DNA of 54,619 bases from Rhodospirillaceae bacterium (lineage in GTDB: Bacteria; Pseudomonadota; Alphaproteobacteria; SP197). The notes under the pieces are model-generated. The model saw nothing but the letters and a program-made list of their open reading frames with translations. It did not search any database and was not told the DNA's origin. The translations under genes were made by a program, and so were the position numbers. The stretch is from NCBI GenBank assembly GCA_002722885.1, contig PBNE01000005.1, positions 221,281 to 275,899 on the forward strand. The letters run 5' to 3'. Positions within the stretch are counted from its first letter, which is position 1, and every line of letters starts with the position of its first letter. This document shows positions 9,967-17,755 of the stretch, in pieces.

Positions 9967-10485
9967 TCAATCCGTGAGTTTTTTGACCTCTCCGGCGTCG
10001 GGCGGCAAAGCCGCAATCAGATCGGCGATGGCCTTACCTGTCACCGGATGGATCCAGGATGGCGCGATATCGCCCATGGGGCGCAGCACAAATGACCTCT
10101 CAGCCATCCGGGGATGCGGCAGTTCCAGAGCGCCATCACTCGCCTGACCGCGATAGTCGATGAGATCCAGGTCGACCACCCTGGCTTCCCAGCGTTCCCG
10201 CCGTACACGGCCCAGATCAGCCTCGATCTCGTGCATCAGGGCCAACAAAGGCTCTGCGGCCAGTTCGCTCGAAACCTCCGCAACACCGTTGACAAACCAC
10301 GGCTGGTCCGACGGGGGCACCGGCTCGCTCGCGTACCAAGGGGAGCGGGCGACCACGGCGACACCCGCGGACTGCAAGCGCCGCAGTGTCTCCTGCAAAG
10401 TCTCGCGTGGCGTTCCCAGTTCTGACGGCAGATTGGCACCCAGAGCGATAAAGATGCCGCCCTCGCCTGCCCAACTTGCTGACAT
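9967..10485 (-). CDS. folK: 6-hydroxymethyl-7,8-dihydropterin pyrophosphokinase
   Basis: This 172-residue HPPK transfers pyrophosphate from ATP to 6-hydroxymethyl-dihydropterin in folate synthesis. FIALGANLPSELGTPRETL is the N-terminal signature, and RWEARVVDLDLIDY near residues 97-110 is the HPPK catalytic motif with the DxD magnesium ligands. PHPRMAERSFVLRPM follows, as expected. It starts the minus-strand block and is divergent from the NYN gene at 10574, with 88 bp between them that probably hold promoters for both. Confidence 0.95.
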   Translation of the reverse strand: MSASWAGEGGIFIALGANLPSELGTPRETLQETLRRLQSAGVAVVARSPWYASEPVPPSDQPWFVNGVAEVSSELAAEPLLALMHEIEADLGRVRRERWEARVVDLDLIDYRGQASDGALELPHPRMAERSFVLRPMGDIAPSWIHPVTGKAIADLIAALPPDAGEVKKLTD

Positions 10486-10573
10486 GACACGAAATCCCTA
10501 TGAAAGCGCGATCCGCGCTGACAGCGACACATCAACTGTTCGGCAGGTTCTTTCAAGGAGAAACAGTTTCATC

Positions 10574-11197
10574 ATGCACGACTTTTATCGCGAGGAGCGT
10601 CTCGCGCTTTTTATCGACGGCCCCAATCTTCATTCCGCCGCCAAATCCCTTGGTTTCGACATTGATTACAAACAACTCAAGACGCTCTTCTCCGAGAAGG
10701 GTCGCCTCATCCGCGCGATGTACTACACCGCACTGCTGGAGGATCAGGAGTATTCGCCGCTGCGTCCGCTGATCGATTGGCTCGACTACAACGGTTTTAC
10801 GGTGGTGACGAAAACCGCCAAGGAGTTCACTGACGCCATGGGCCGCCGCCGCGTGAAGGGCAACATGGATATCGATCTTGCCATCAACATGCTCGAGATG
10901 GCCGATCATCTAGATCATGTCGTTCTGTTCTCGGGCGATGGCGACTTCCGTCCTCTTGTCCAGGCCGTGCAGCACAAGGGCGTGCGGGTCACCGTGGTCA
11001 GTTCGATGCGGACTCAGCCTTCGATGATCGCCGACGAACTGCGCCGTCAGGCTGACAACTTCATCGAACTGAACGATCTCGCCTCAGAGATCGCCCGACG
11101 TCACGAGGATCGGCTACAACGCGCGCCGGTCCACGATGACGACGAGGACGATTATGATGCGTACAAAGACAGCGGTGCGGAGGTGATCCGCCGGTGA
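10574..11197 (+). CDS. NYN-domain protein, LabA/DUF88 family (predicted RNase)
   Basis: This 207-residue protein has a PIN-like NYN fold. LALFIDGPNLH at residues 10-20 carries the first acidic residue (Asp15), NMDIDLAINM near residue 97 the middle acidic pair, and VVLFSGDGDF near residue 117 the last aspartates, so the metal-binding set of a nuclease looks intact. The family is linked to RNA processing or decay; the substrate here is unknown. ATG 10574 is preceded by AAGGAG with a long spacer of 13 bases. The 3' end overlaps the glycosylase gene by 4 bp (GTGA). Confidence 0.85.
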   Translation: MHDFYREERLALFIDGPNLHSAAKSLGFDIDYKQLKTLFSEKGRLIRAMYYTALLEDQEYSPLRPLIDWLDYNGFTVVTKTAKEFTDAMGRRRVKGNMDIDLAINMLEMADHLDHVVLFSGDGDFRPLVQAVQHKGVRVTVVSSMRTQPSMIADELRRQADNFIELNDLASEIARRHEDRLQRAPVHDDDEDDYDAYKDSGAEVIRR

Positions 11198-11835
11198 GCG
11201 CCGCCGAGCCCGGCCGTCATTGCCCGCTCTGCCCCCGCCTCGTTGCCTTTCGCGAGAGCTGGCGTGAGAAGGAAGCCGGCTGGTTCAACGCACCTGTTCC
11301 GGGGTTCGGACCCAAAGACGCCCGTCTCCTGATTGTCGGCCTGGCGCCAGGCCTGCGCGGCGCCAACCGGACCGGCCGTCCCTTTACCGGCGACGGCGCC
11401 GGCAACCTGCTCTATCCCACCCTGCTTGAAACCGGCTTTGCCCAAGGCGAGTTTGATGCCCGCCCTGATGACAGCCTTGAACTGCTGGATTGCCGGATCA
11501 CCAATGCCGTCCGTTGCGTTCCGCCCGAAAACAAACCGGTCGGCGCTGAGATCAAGGCCTGCAATCAATTCCTGTCCAAAGAGTTCGCGGGATTGGCCAA
11601 ACTGCAGGTGATCGTGGCTCTGGGCGGCATTGCCCACAACGCTGTGTTGGATGCCCTCGGTGTAAAGCGGGCCTCTGCCAAGTTCGCCCACAATGCGGAC
11701 TACCATCTCGAAAGCGGCTTGCGGCTGGTCGACAGCTACCACTGCTCCCGCCTTAACACGAACACCGGCCGTCTGACGCCTGCGATGTTCCGCGACGTGT
11801 TCGCCACGGTGCGCGAGAGCTTCCGACCCGCCTGA
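11194..11835 (+). CDS. Uracil-DNA glycosylase, family 5 (UDGb type)
   Basis: This 213-residue DNA repair enzyme excises uracil and related deaminated bases. The N-terminus has HCPLCPRL with two Cys of a probable iron-sulphur cluster. Motif 1 is VGLAPGLRGANRTGRPFTGD, which lacks the catalytic Asp of family 4 and fits family 5. Motif 3 is YHCSRLNTNTGRLT, where most relatives I recall have YHPS, so a Cys replaces Pro. The start is GTG 11194, overlapping the NYN stop, so the pair is coupled. The gene ends one base before the convergent EamA gene. Confidence 0.87.
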   Translation: MSAAEPGRHCPLCPRLVAFRESWREKEAGWFNAPVPGFGPKDARLLIVGLAPGLRGANRTGRPFTGDGAGNLLYPTLLETGFAQGEFDARPDDSLELLDCRITNAVRCVPPENKPVGAEIKACNQFLSKEFAGLAKLQVIVALGGIAHNAVLDALGVKRASAKFAHNADYHLESGLRLVDSYHCSRLNTNTGRLTPAMFRDVFATVRESFRPA

Positions 11836-11836
11836 C

Positions 11837-12730
11837 TCAACCAGATGCATTCTTGCGGCGTGGCAGGCTGAACAGGATCGCAGCAAAGATCACAACGGCA
11901 CCGAAAACCTGCTGCGACAGCACCGCTTCACCCAGAAACAGCCAGCCCAGTAACAGCACTGTCACGAGCTCCGCCGAACCGGCCACAGCCGCACGGCTGC
12001 TGCCCGCCATGGAAGTACCAATCACAACCAGCCCTGTCGCGATCAGCCCGGTCACGGCGGCCATGTATAACATCGCGACCCAGCCCATGCCCGTCACCGG
12101 CAGGCCGAAGTGATCCTCGGCGGCAAGGTGATAGCCGACGGCCACGGCGAGCGCCGACCAGCTCAGAAGGAAGGTGCGCAAACCGACATCCACCGTGTTG
12201 GGCAACCTGCCCAGGCAGGAGAGATAGGTGCCATAACCGAGCGGGGCGCCAAAGGTCACCAAAATGGCCCACAGCGCCACGCTTTCACCACCACCGGGCG
12301 ACAGAATCAGCGCCGCCGCCCCGATCACCAAAGCGATGGCTGCAATCATCCTCGGCTCCATCGCCACGCCGAAGACCGACCGCACAATCAGCAGGGTGAA
12401 GGCCGGGTAGGTATAGAAGATGAGGACGGTCATCGAGGCAGGAAGACGGGCATAACCTTCGAACAGAAAGATTGTCCCTCCGCCAAGACCAGCGCCGGCC
12501 GCCAGCGACAACACCACGCCGTGCCATGCCGGTTTTCTCAGCAACACCCATATGCCGAGCGGCACCACGGCGCCGAAGTAGCGCACCACGAGCGAGACGC
12601 CTGACGGCACATTCTCATCGCGCAGAATTTCCAGAAACACCGGCAGAATGCCGTAACACATGGCCCCAAGGGCAACGAGCACAACACCAAGCCCAACCCT
12701 GGCAACGGGTGCAGCCACAATCTCGGACAT
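11837..12730 (-). CDS. EamA/DMT-family transporter
   Basis: This 297-residue inner-membrane protein has ten hydrophobic segments in two EamA repeats, with the usual GALCYG-like opening (VALGAMCYGILPVF) and a C-terminal half ending in GAVVIFAAILFSLPRRK. Such proteins export metabolites, often amino acids or amines; the substrate cannot be read from sequence. I use ATG 12730 (MSEIVAAPVARVG), not the longer frame from 12859, because the extra 43 residues are not membrane-like and run into the region upstream of the divergent RidA gene. Confidence 0.82.
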   Translation of the reverse strand: MSEIVAAPVARVGLGVVLVALGAMCYGILPVFLEILRDENVPSGVSLVVRYFGAVVPLGIWVLLRKPAWHGVVLSLAAGAGLGGGTIFLFEGYARLPASMTVLIFYTYPAFTLLIVRSVFGVAMEPRMIAAIALVIGAAALILSPGGGESVALWAILVTFGAPLGYGTYLSCLGRLPNTVDVGLRTFLLSWSALAVAVGYHLAAEDHFGLPVTGMGWVAMLYMAAVTGLIATGLVVIGTSMAGSSRAAVAGSAELVTVLLLGWLFLGEAVLSQQVFGAVVIFAAILFSLPRRKNASG

Positions 12731-12818
12731 CGGGGCTCTATCCTTTCGTTGACGCTGCCGGAGTAACTCCGTATGTCGGGCGCACATCGCGCCCACCCCA
12801 CATGACGGAGATACGAGG

Positions 12819-13286
12819 ATGGACGGAACAATCGACGCGCGCCTTGCCGAACTTGGCATTGAGCTGCCGCAGGCTGCCGCACCGGCGGCAAACTATGTAC
12901 CCTATGTCGTGAGCGGCAACCACGTCTTCGTGGCCGGCCAGATCACGCTCAACAACGGCGAGATCCATTACCAGGGCAAGCTGGGCGAAGACTTCTCGGT
13001 CGACGAGGGCTATCAGGCTGCACGCCTCTGCGCACTCAACATCATCGCCCAGATCAAGTCAGCCTGCGACGGTGATCTCGACCGTGTCGTCCGCATCGTG
13101 CGGCTGGGTGGTTTCGTGAACGCCGGTGGCGATTTCCACGACCATCCCAAGGTGATCAACGGCGCCAGCGACCTGATGGTCGAGGTTTTTGGCGACAAGG
13201 GCCGCCATGCCCGCGCGGCGGTGGGCTGCCCTGCCCTGCCGCTCAACGTCGCGACTGAAGTCGACGCCATCGTCGAAATCGCCTGA
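12819..13286 (+). CDS. RidA (YjgF/YER057c/UK114) family protein
   Basis: This 155-residue protein belongs to the RidA superfamily, whose archetype hydrolyses reactive enamine/imine intermediates. It has the extended form (MDGTIDARLAELGIELP head) seen in the Atu1372-like subgroup. GHVFVAGQ-like strand VFVAGQIT is near residue 38 and GCPALPLNVATEVDAIVEIA forms the C-terminal strand. The archetype's catalytic Arg lies in a C-rich R[CA]xV motif; here the equivalent stretch is ARAAVGCPAL, with Arg present. A strong GGAG-AT-ACGAGG leader precedes ATG 12819. It probably forms an operon with the TPP enzyme 11 bp downstream. Confidence 0.86.
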   Translation: MDGTIDARLAELGIELPQAAAPAANYVPYVVSGNHVFVAGQITLNNGEIHYQGKLGEDFSVDEGYQAARLCALNIIAQIKSACDGDLDRVVRIVRLGGFVNAGGDFHDHPKVINGASDLMVEVFGDKGRHARAAVGCPALPLNVATEVDAIVEIA

Positions 13287-13296
13287 GGCGCATCCA

Positions 13297-14931
13297 ATGA
13301 ACGGCGGCGAGGCTCTGGTTGAAACGCTGGCGTCCCACGGCGTCGACACCGTGTTCTGCGTGCCCGGCGAAAGCTATCTCGCTGTTCTGGAGGGGCTGCG
13401 CCGCCACGCGAACACGATCCGACTGGTGACCAACCGGCACGAAGCCGGCGCTGCGTTTGCGGCCAACGGCTATGCCAAGATCTCTCGCCGCCCCGGTATC
13501 GCCTTTGTCAGCCGCGGGCCTGGCGCCACCAACGCCTCAATTGGTGTCCACACAGCCGACCAGGATTCGATTCCGCTGGTGCTGTTCATCGGCCAGATTC
13601 CGCGCGAGGAGTTCGGCCGCGAGGCGTTCCAGGAGATCGACTACACGGCGTTCTTCGGCAGTGTGGCCAAGGCCGTCCTGGAACCGATCGACCCCGCCGA
13701 TGTTGCCCGCGCAACGGCCGACGCGCTGACCATCGCGCAGACCGGTCGTCCCGGTCCTATTGTGGTGGTTCTGCCGGAGGATGTCACTGAGGCTGATGCC
13801 GGCAATGTTGTGGTGCCCCATCCCCTCGCTGTGGGCTCGGCGCATGCCAGCGATCTGCAGATCGAACAGGCCGCAGCCCTGATCAACAAGGCCGAGCGCA
13901 TTCTGATTGTCGGCGGCGAGTTGATCAAAGCCGAAGCGGCCACGATGAAACTTGGCGCTTTTGCGGAATCGGTCGGTGCGGCCGTCGTGTCGGCCTTCCG
14001 CTGTCAGGATGCACTCAACAACGATCATCCAGCTTATGTCGGACTCTTGGGTCTGGGTCGCCCGCCCTATCTGAAGCAGGCTTGGGCCGATGCCGATCTC
14101 GTGATCCTTGCCGGCTCGCGGTTCGATGCCATCACGTCAGAAGATTTCGCCCTGCGCGACAGCGGCAAGACCACGATCATGATCCACCCCTGCCACGAGA
14201 CCATCGCCCAGGTGCGCCCGTCCTTTGGCATCGCCGCAGCGGTCGGCCCCACGCTGATGGCGCTGTCACGCGCGACTGACGTGCCCAGTGCTGTCCGTGC
14301 TGCCTGGCAAGCCGATCTGCGCGAGGCCTTCGCGGCCTATCAGGCCGATGCTCCTGAAGCACTCGGTGCGGTCGACATGACCGCCGTCATCCGCCACGTC
14401 GACAGCCGCCTTTCCGAGATCGATCACGTTGTCACCAACGATGCTGGCAACTTCTCGACATGGTTGCATCGTCACTTCCGCTATCGCATGCCCGATAGCC
14501 AGGCTGGCCCCATGGCCGGCGCGATGGGTTATGCCGTGCCGTCGGCCGTGGGCGCAGCCATGGCGCGCGACAGCGCACGCGTGGTCGCATTTGTCGGCGA
14601 CGGCGGCTTCATGATGACCGGCCAGGAGATCTCGACCGCTGTCCAGAACGGCCTGAAGGTCACCGTCATTGTCTGCGACAACAGCCATTACGGCACAATC
14701 ATGATGCATCAGCACCGTTATGCCGGTGCCGGAAACTATGCCGCGACCGAACTCAACAGCCCGGACTTTGAAGCCCTTGGCGCCGCCTACGGAGCCAGGG
14801 CCTGGAAAGTGGAAACGACCGATGCGTTCGCCGCAGCGTTCGATGAGGCGCTCGCCTACGATGGCCCGGGCCTGATCCATGTCGTGACTGATATCCGGGA
14901 CATTTCGGCGGCCGGCCCACTCAAAACGTGA
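13297..14931 (+). CDS. Thiamine pyrophosphate-dependent enzyme, acetolactate synthase-like
   Basis: This 544-residue protein has the three-domain POX/ALS architecture. The PYR domain comes first with catalytic Glu49 in TNRHEAGAAF, then a central Rossmann-like domain, then the PP domain with GDGGFMMTGQEIST and a downstream VIVCDNSHYG completing the GDG...N diphosphate-magnesium motif. No ilvN small subunit lies nearby, and the RidA neighbour suggests decarboxylation or carboligation on an amino-acid-derived 2-oxo acid rather than branched-chain synthesis. Oxalyl-CoA, sulphoacetaldehyde or benzoylformate type activities are alternatives; the substrate is not decided. ATG 13297 gives the normal MNGGEALVETLASHGVD start. 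Confidence 0.88.
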   Translation: MNGGEALVETLASHGVDTVFCVPGESYLAVLEGLRRHANTIRLVTNRHEAGAAFAANGYAKISRRPGIAFVSRGPGATNASIGVHTADQDSIPLVLFIGQIPREEFGREAFQEIDYTAFFGSVAKAVLEPIDPADVARATADALTIAQTGRPGPIVVVLPEDVTEADAGNVVVPHPLAVGSAHASDLQIEQAAALINKAERILIVGGELIKAEAATMKLGAFAESVGAAVVSAFRCQDALNNDHPAYVGLLGLGRPPYLKQAWADADLVILAGSRFDAITSEDFALRDSGKTTIMIHPCHETIAQVRPSFGIAAAVGPTLMALSRATDVPSAVRAAWQADLREAFAAYQADAPEALGAVDMTAVIRHVDSRLSEIDHVVTNDAGNFSTWLHRHFRYRMPDSQAGPMAGAMGYAVPSAVGAAMARDSARVVAFVGDGGFMMTGQEISTAVQNGLKVTVIVCDNSHYGTIMMHQHRYAGAGNYAATELNSPDFEALGAAYGARAWKVETTDAFAAAFDEALAYDGPGLIHVVTDIRDISAAGPLKT

Positions 14932-15030
14932 TTATCGCCGGCGGTTAGCGGTTCATCGACCTGCGCCGACCTGCGATACTCCGTGCCTTGGTCTCCGAAC
15001 CTTCCGGCAAGAGACGGACACACGGTACCC

Positions 15031-16203
15031 ATGTACGACACCACGACCCCTACATTCCAGGCACGCAGCATCGCCAGCATCCACGATGCCGATGACGAGG
15101 CCTGGGATCACTGCGCCGGTCCGGACAACCCGTTTCTGCATCACGCCTTCCTCGCCTGCCTGGAAGACAGCGGTTCGGCGACACCCGAGACCGGATGGGC
15201 ACCGGCCCATATCCTGCTGGAGACGATGGGTGGCGAACTGCTGGCCTGTGCTCCGGCCTACTTCAAAAGCCATTCCTATGGCGAGTTCGTCTTCGATCAT
15301 GGCTGGGCCGACGCCTTCGAACGAGCCGGCGGACGGTACTACCCCAAGCTCCTCATCGCGGTGCCCTTCACCCCGGCGACCGGACGCCGCCTTCTCGTCC
15401 CGCCCGGAGGCGACGCCGACGGCCTGCGCAAGACCCTCGCGGCCACGATCATGCGCGTGGCGCAGGAAGCCGGCGTCTCGTCTGCCCACATCAACTTCGC
15501 GACCCAGGACGAGTGGGAACAGATGGGCGAGCTGGGCTACCTGCAGCGCACCGGCGTGCAGTTTCACTGGGACAACCACGACTACGCAGACTTCGACGCC
15601 TTCCTGGCCAGCCTCGCCTCACGCAAGCGCAAATCGATCCGCAAGGAGCGCCGAGAGGCCACGGAGAATGGCATCGAGATTGTCCAGCTCTCAGGTGGTG
15701 ACCTCACCGACGATGTATGGGATGCGTTCTATGCATTCTATCGCGACACCGGGAACCGCAAGTGGGGCACGCCCTACCTGACCCGGGAGTTCTTTGACCT
15801 GCTCGGCGAACGGCTCGGCGATCGCGTCATGCTGGTGATGGCACGGCGCGAAGGCCACTGGATTGCCGGCGCACTGAACCTCATCGGCGACAACACGCTT
15901 TACGGCCGCTACTGGGGCTGCATTGAGGATCATCGCATGCTGCATTTCGAGTGCTGCTATTACCAGGCTATCGACTATGCAATCAGCCGCGGACTGGGCC
16001 GCGTTGAGGCCGGAGCCCAGGGCAGCCACAAGATCCAGCGCGGCTACATGCCGATGCATACCTACTCCGCCCACTGGATCGAACACGGCGGATTGCGTGA
16101 TGCCGTGGCGCGTTTCCTCAAGGAGGAATGCGATCACGTCGACTGGGAGGTCGAGGCGATCGAACAGAACTACTCACCCTTCCGCAAGACGGAGAACGAC
16201 TGA
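15031..16203 (+). CDS. GNAT/FemAB-like transferase, COG3146 family
   Basis: This 390-residue protein matches the family often labelled peptidogalycan biosynthesis or GNAT family N-acetyltransferase (COG3146). Recognisable pieces are NPFLHHAFLACLEDSGS near residue 32, YPKLLIAVPFTPATGRRLL near residue 105, and KIQRGYMPMHTYSAHWI near residue 335. The family has two tandem GNAT folds and no experimentally settled role that I know. ATG 15031 removes a 16-residue non-conserved extension. It stands 100 bp after the TPP gene, and its stop is 2 bases before the start of the broken esterase gene. Confidence 0.8.
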   Translation: MYDTTTPTFQARSIASIHDADDEAWDHCAGPDNPFLHHAFLACLEDSGSATPETGWAPAHILLETMGGELLACAPAYFKSHSYGEFVFDHGWADAFERAGGRYYPKLLIAVPFTPATGRRLLVPPGGDADGLRKTLAATIMRVAQEAGVSSAHINFATQDEWEQMGELGYLQRTGVQFHWDNHDYADFDAFLASLASRKRKSIRKERREATENGIEIVQLSGGDLTDDVWDAFYAFYRDTGNRKWGTPYLTREFFDLLGERLGDRVMLVMARREGHWIAGALNLIGDNTLYGRYWGCIEDHRMLHFECCYYQAIDYAISRGLGRVEAGAQGSHKIQRGYMPMHTYSAHWIEHGGLRDAVARFLKEECDHVDWEVEAIEQNYSPFRKTEND

Positions 16204-16205
16204 CC

Positions 16206-17107
16206 ATGCTGCGCCTCGCTCTCATCGCGGCGCTGGCCTTGATGGTTTCGTGGCCCGCCCACGCCGCAACGGTCGAGGTCAACGGACAGGAGCGGAGCTA
16301 CCGTCTGGATGCCCCTGACGGCGATGGTCCCTAGCCGCTGGTCATGGCGTTCCATGGCGGCAACGACAAGGCCAACCGCATCCGCCGCCGCATGGGTTGG
16401 GCCGATCTGAGCGAACAGGAAGGCTTCGCGATGGTCTATCCGACCGTCATCAACCGCGGTTGGAACGATGGCCGTGAGAACAGCGTCCGTTACGATCGAG
16501 GCGAAGCACCCGACGATGTCGTTTTTTTCGACGCCCCGCTCGATCACCTGATCGACACAAGCGTTGCTTACCCCAAACGCGTCTTTGTCACCGGGCCGTC
16601 CAATGGTGTCATGATGACCTACTGCCTGATGTGCGACCGCGCCGAGCGGATCATGGGAGCCGCCCCGCTGATCGCCAACATGAGCGAAGCGCTCTATCCC
16701 GTCTGCACACCGTCCGGCCCGGTTCCCATCATGATCATCAACGGCACGGAAGACGCTCTGATTCCTTGGGGCGGCGGCCTGGTCGCCGACAACGAAGAGC
16801 GCGGCCGCGTCATGTCGACGGTTGCTTCCGTACTCTTTTGAAGTGACGTGAACGGATGCGCCAACACCTTCGACGAACGGCAACTGCCCAATGTCGACCC
16901 TGACGACGCCAGCATTGCGATTCGTCTCGACTCGCAGGGTTGCCAGGCACCAGTTGTGTCCTGCGCATCAAAGGCGGAGGCCACCGTATCCCCGGCGACG
17001 AGATTCTGTTCGGTGAGGTCCTCGTAGATGCTGCGTTTGGCGCCCAAAACAACGACCTCAAGACCGCGCTTTACGTCTGGAGCTTTTTTCGTTCGGTCGC
17101 GCCCTAG
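16206..17107 (+). pseudogene. Broken PHB depolymerase-type (LpqC) esterase
   Basis: An ATG at 16206 encodes a signal peptide (hydrophobic core to AHA) and an YRLDAPDGDGP strand, then hits an in-frame TAG at 16332-16334. The same frame resumes with PLVMAFHGG (oxyanion-loop motif) and runs through VTGPSNGVMMTYCL, where a GxSxG-like nucleophile is expected; GPSNG is present. A TGA at 16839-16841 replaces what should be a Trp just before SDVNGCANTF. A frameshift near 16945 moves the frame to VLRIKGGGHRIPGDEILFGE, ending at TAG 17105-17107. Three lesions make it dead unless recoded. The family hydrolyses short esters or polyhydroxyalkanoate oligomers. Its 3' end overlaps the next gene by CTAG. Confidence 0.85.
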
Positions 17108-17568
17108 CGCAGCGCGGCAATCTTCTGCCCGACCTTCGTCAGGAAGGATTGCCGTTGCCGATCCGTCGCTGGATCCATGTTGTGAAGACCGAGCCAGAAG
17201 CTCCGGCATCGACGATGGCAGCAGCTCTTCAAGGATCGCAGCACAATTGTACGGCCCGGGGCGCGCATCATGAAGGTCCAGTGCCACCACGGCGCGCCCA
17301 GTGTGGTAACAACACCCACCCATCGAATATGCGTCAGGCTCGGCGCCATGGCGGCCGGTCGGTCGGCCATGGAAAAGGCTTCTTGAGGCAGGAGCACACG
17401 CTCGAACCAGCCCTTCAGCATGGCGGGTTCAAAGCCTTCGGCATGAAGGTCCATCAGGTCGACGTCGTGGCCGGCAGCCCTGGCCGTCTCAACAACACGA
17501 TCCCGCAGGGCTGCCCCGAAACTCTCCGGCACCGGATGGCTGTAGACGACGAGGAGCTACACGGCGAC
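17104..17568 (-). pseudogene. Broken NAD(P)H dehydrogenase (quinone)/flavodoxin-fold gene
   Basis: The minus strand encodes LLVVYSHPVPESFGAALRD, the normal start of the KefF/NQO1-like flavodoxin-fold oxidoreductases, but an in-frame TAG (17557-17559) precedes it and no start codon is left. The frame then jumps from DLHAEGFEP straight to AMLKGWFERVLLP: some 50-60 residues, including the TWWYGLP substrate and FAD region, are missing without a frame change. The C-terminal half (VVTTLGAPWWHW, FWLGLHNMD) is intact to TAG 17106-17104. The intact family transfers hydride from NAD(P)H to quinones. This copy cannot bind FAD normally. Confidence 0.8.
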
Positions 17569-17755
17569 GTCGCCACGCAGATCATTGGCTGGACAATGAG
17601 CGCTGAGCAGAATACCTGGTGAGACAAGGGGCGCTTCCGATCCATGCAACATGGTTCTTCGGCCCCATTTTAAGCCGGCACCAGAGGCGTGTTCTTCCCT
17701 CTCACCGATCGCGCGGAACGTCAACACTCCCGATCAAACGGGTCTTTCACGGTTT

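Noticed and set aside
12730..12859. N-terminal extension of the EamA transporter
   Set aside because: The additional 43 residues are polar and unlike the family; the following ATG gives the standard start.
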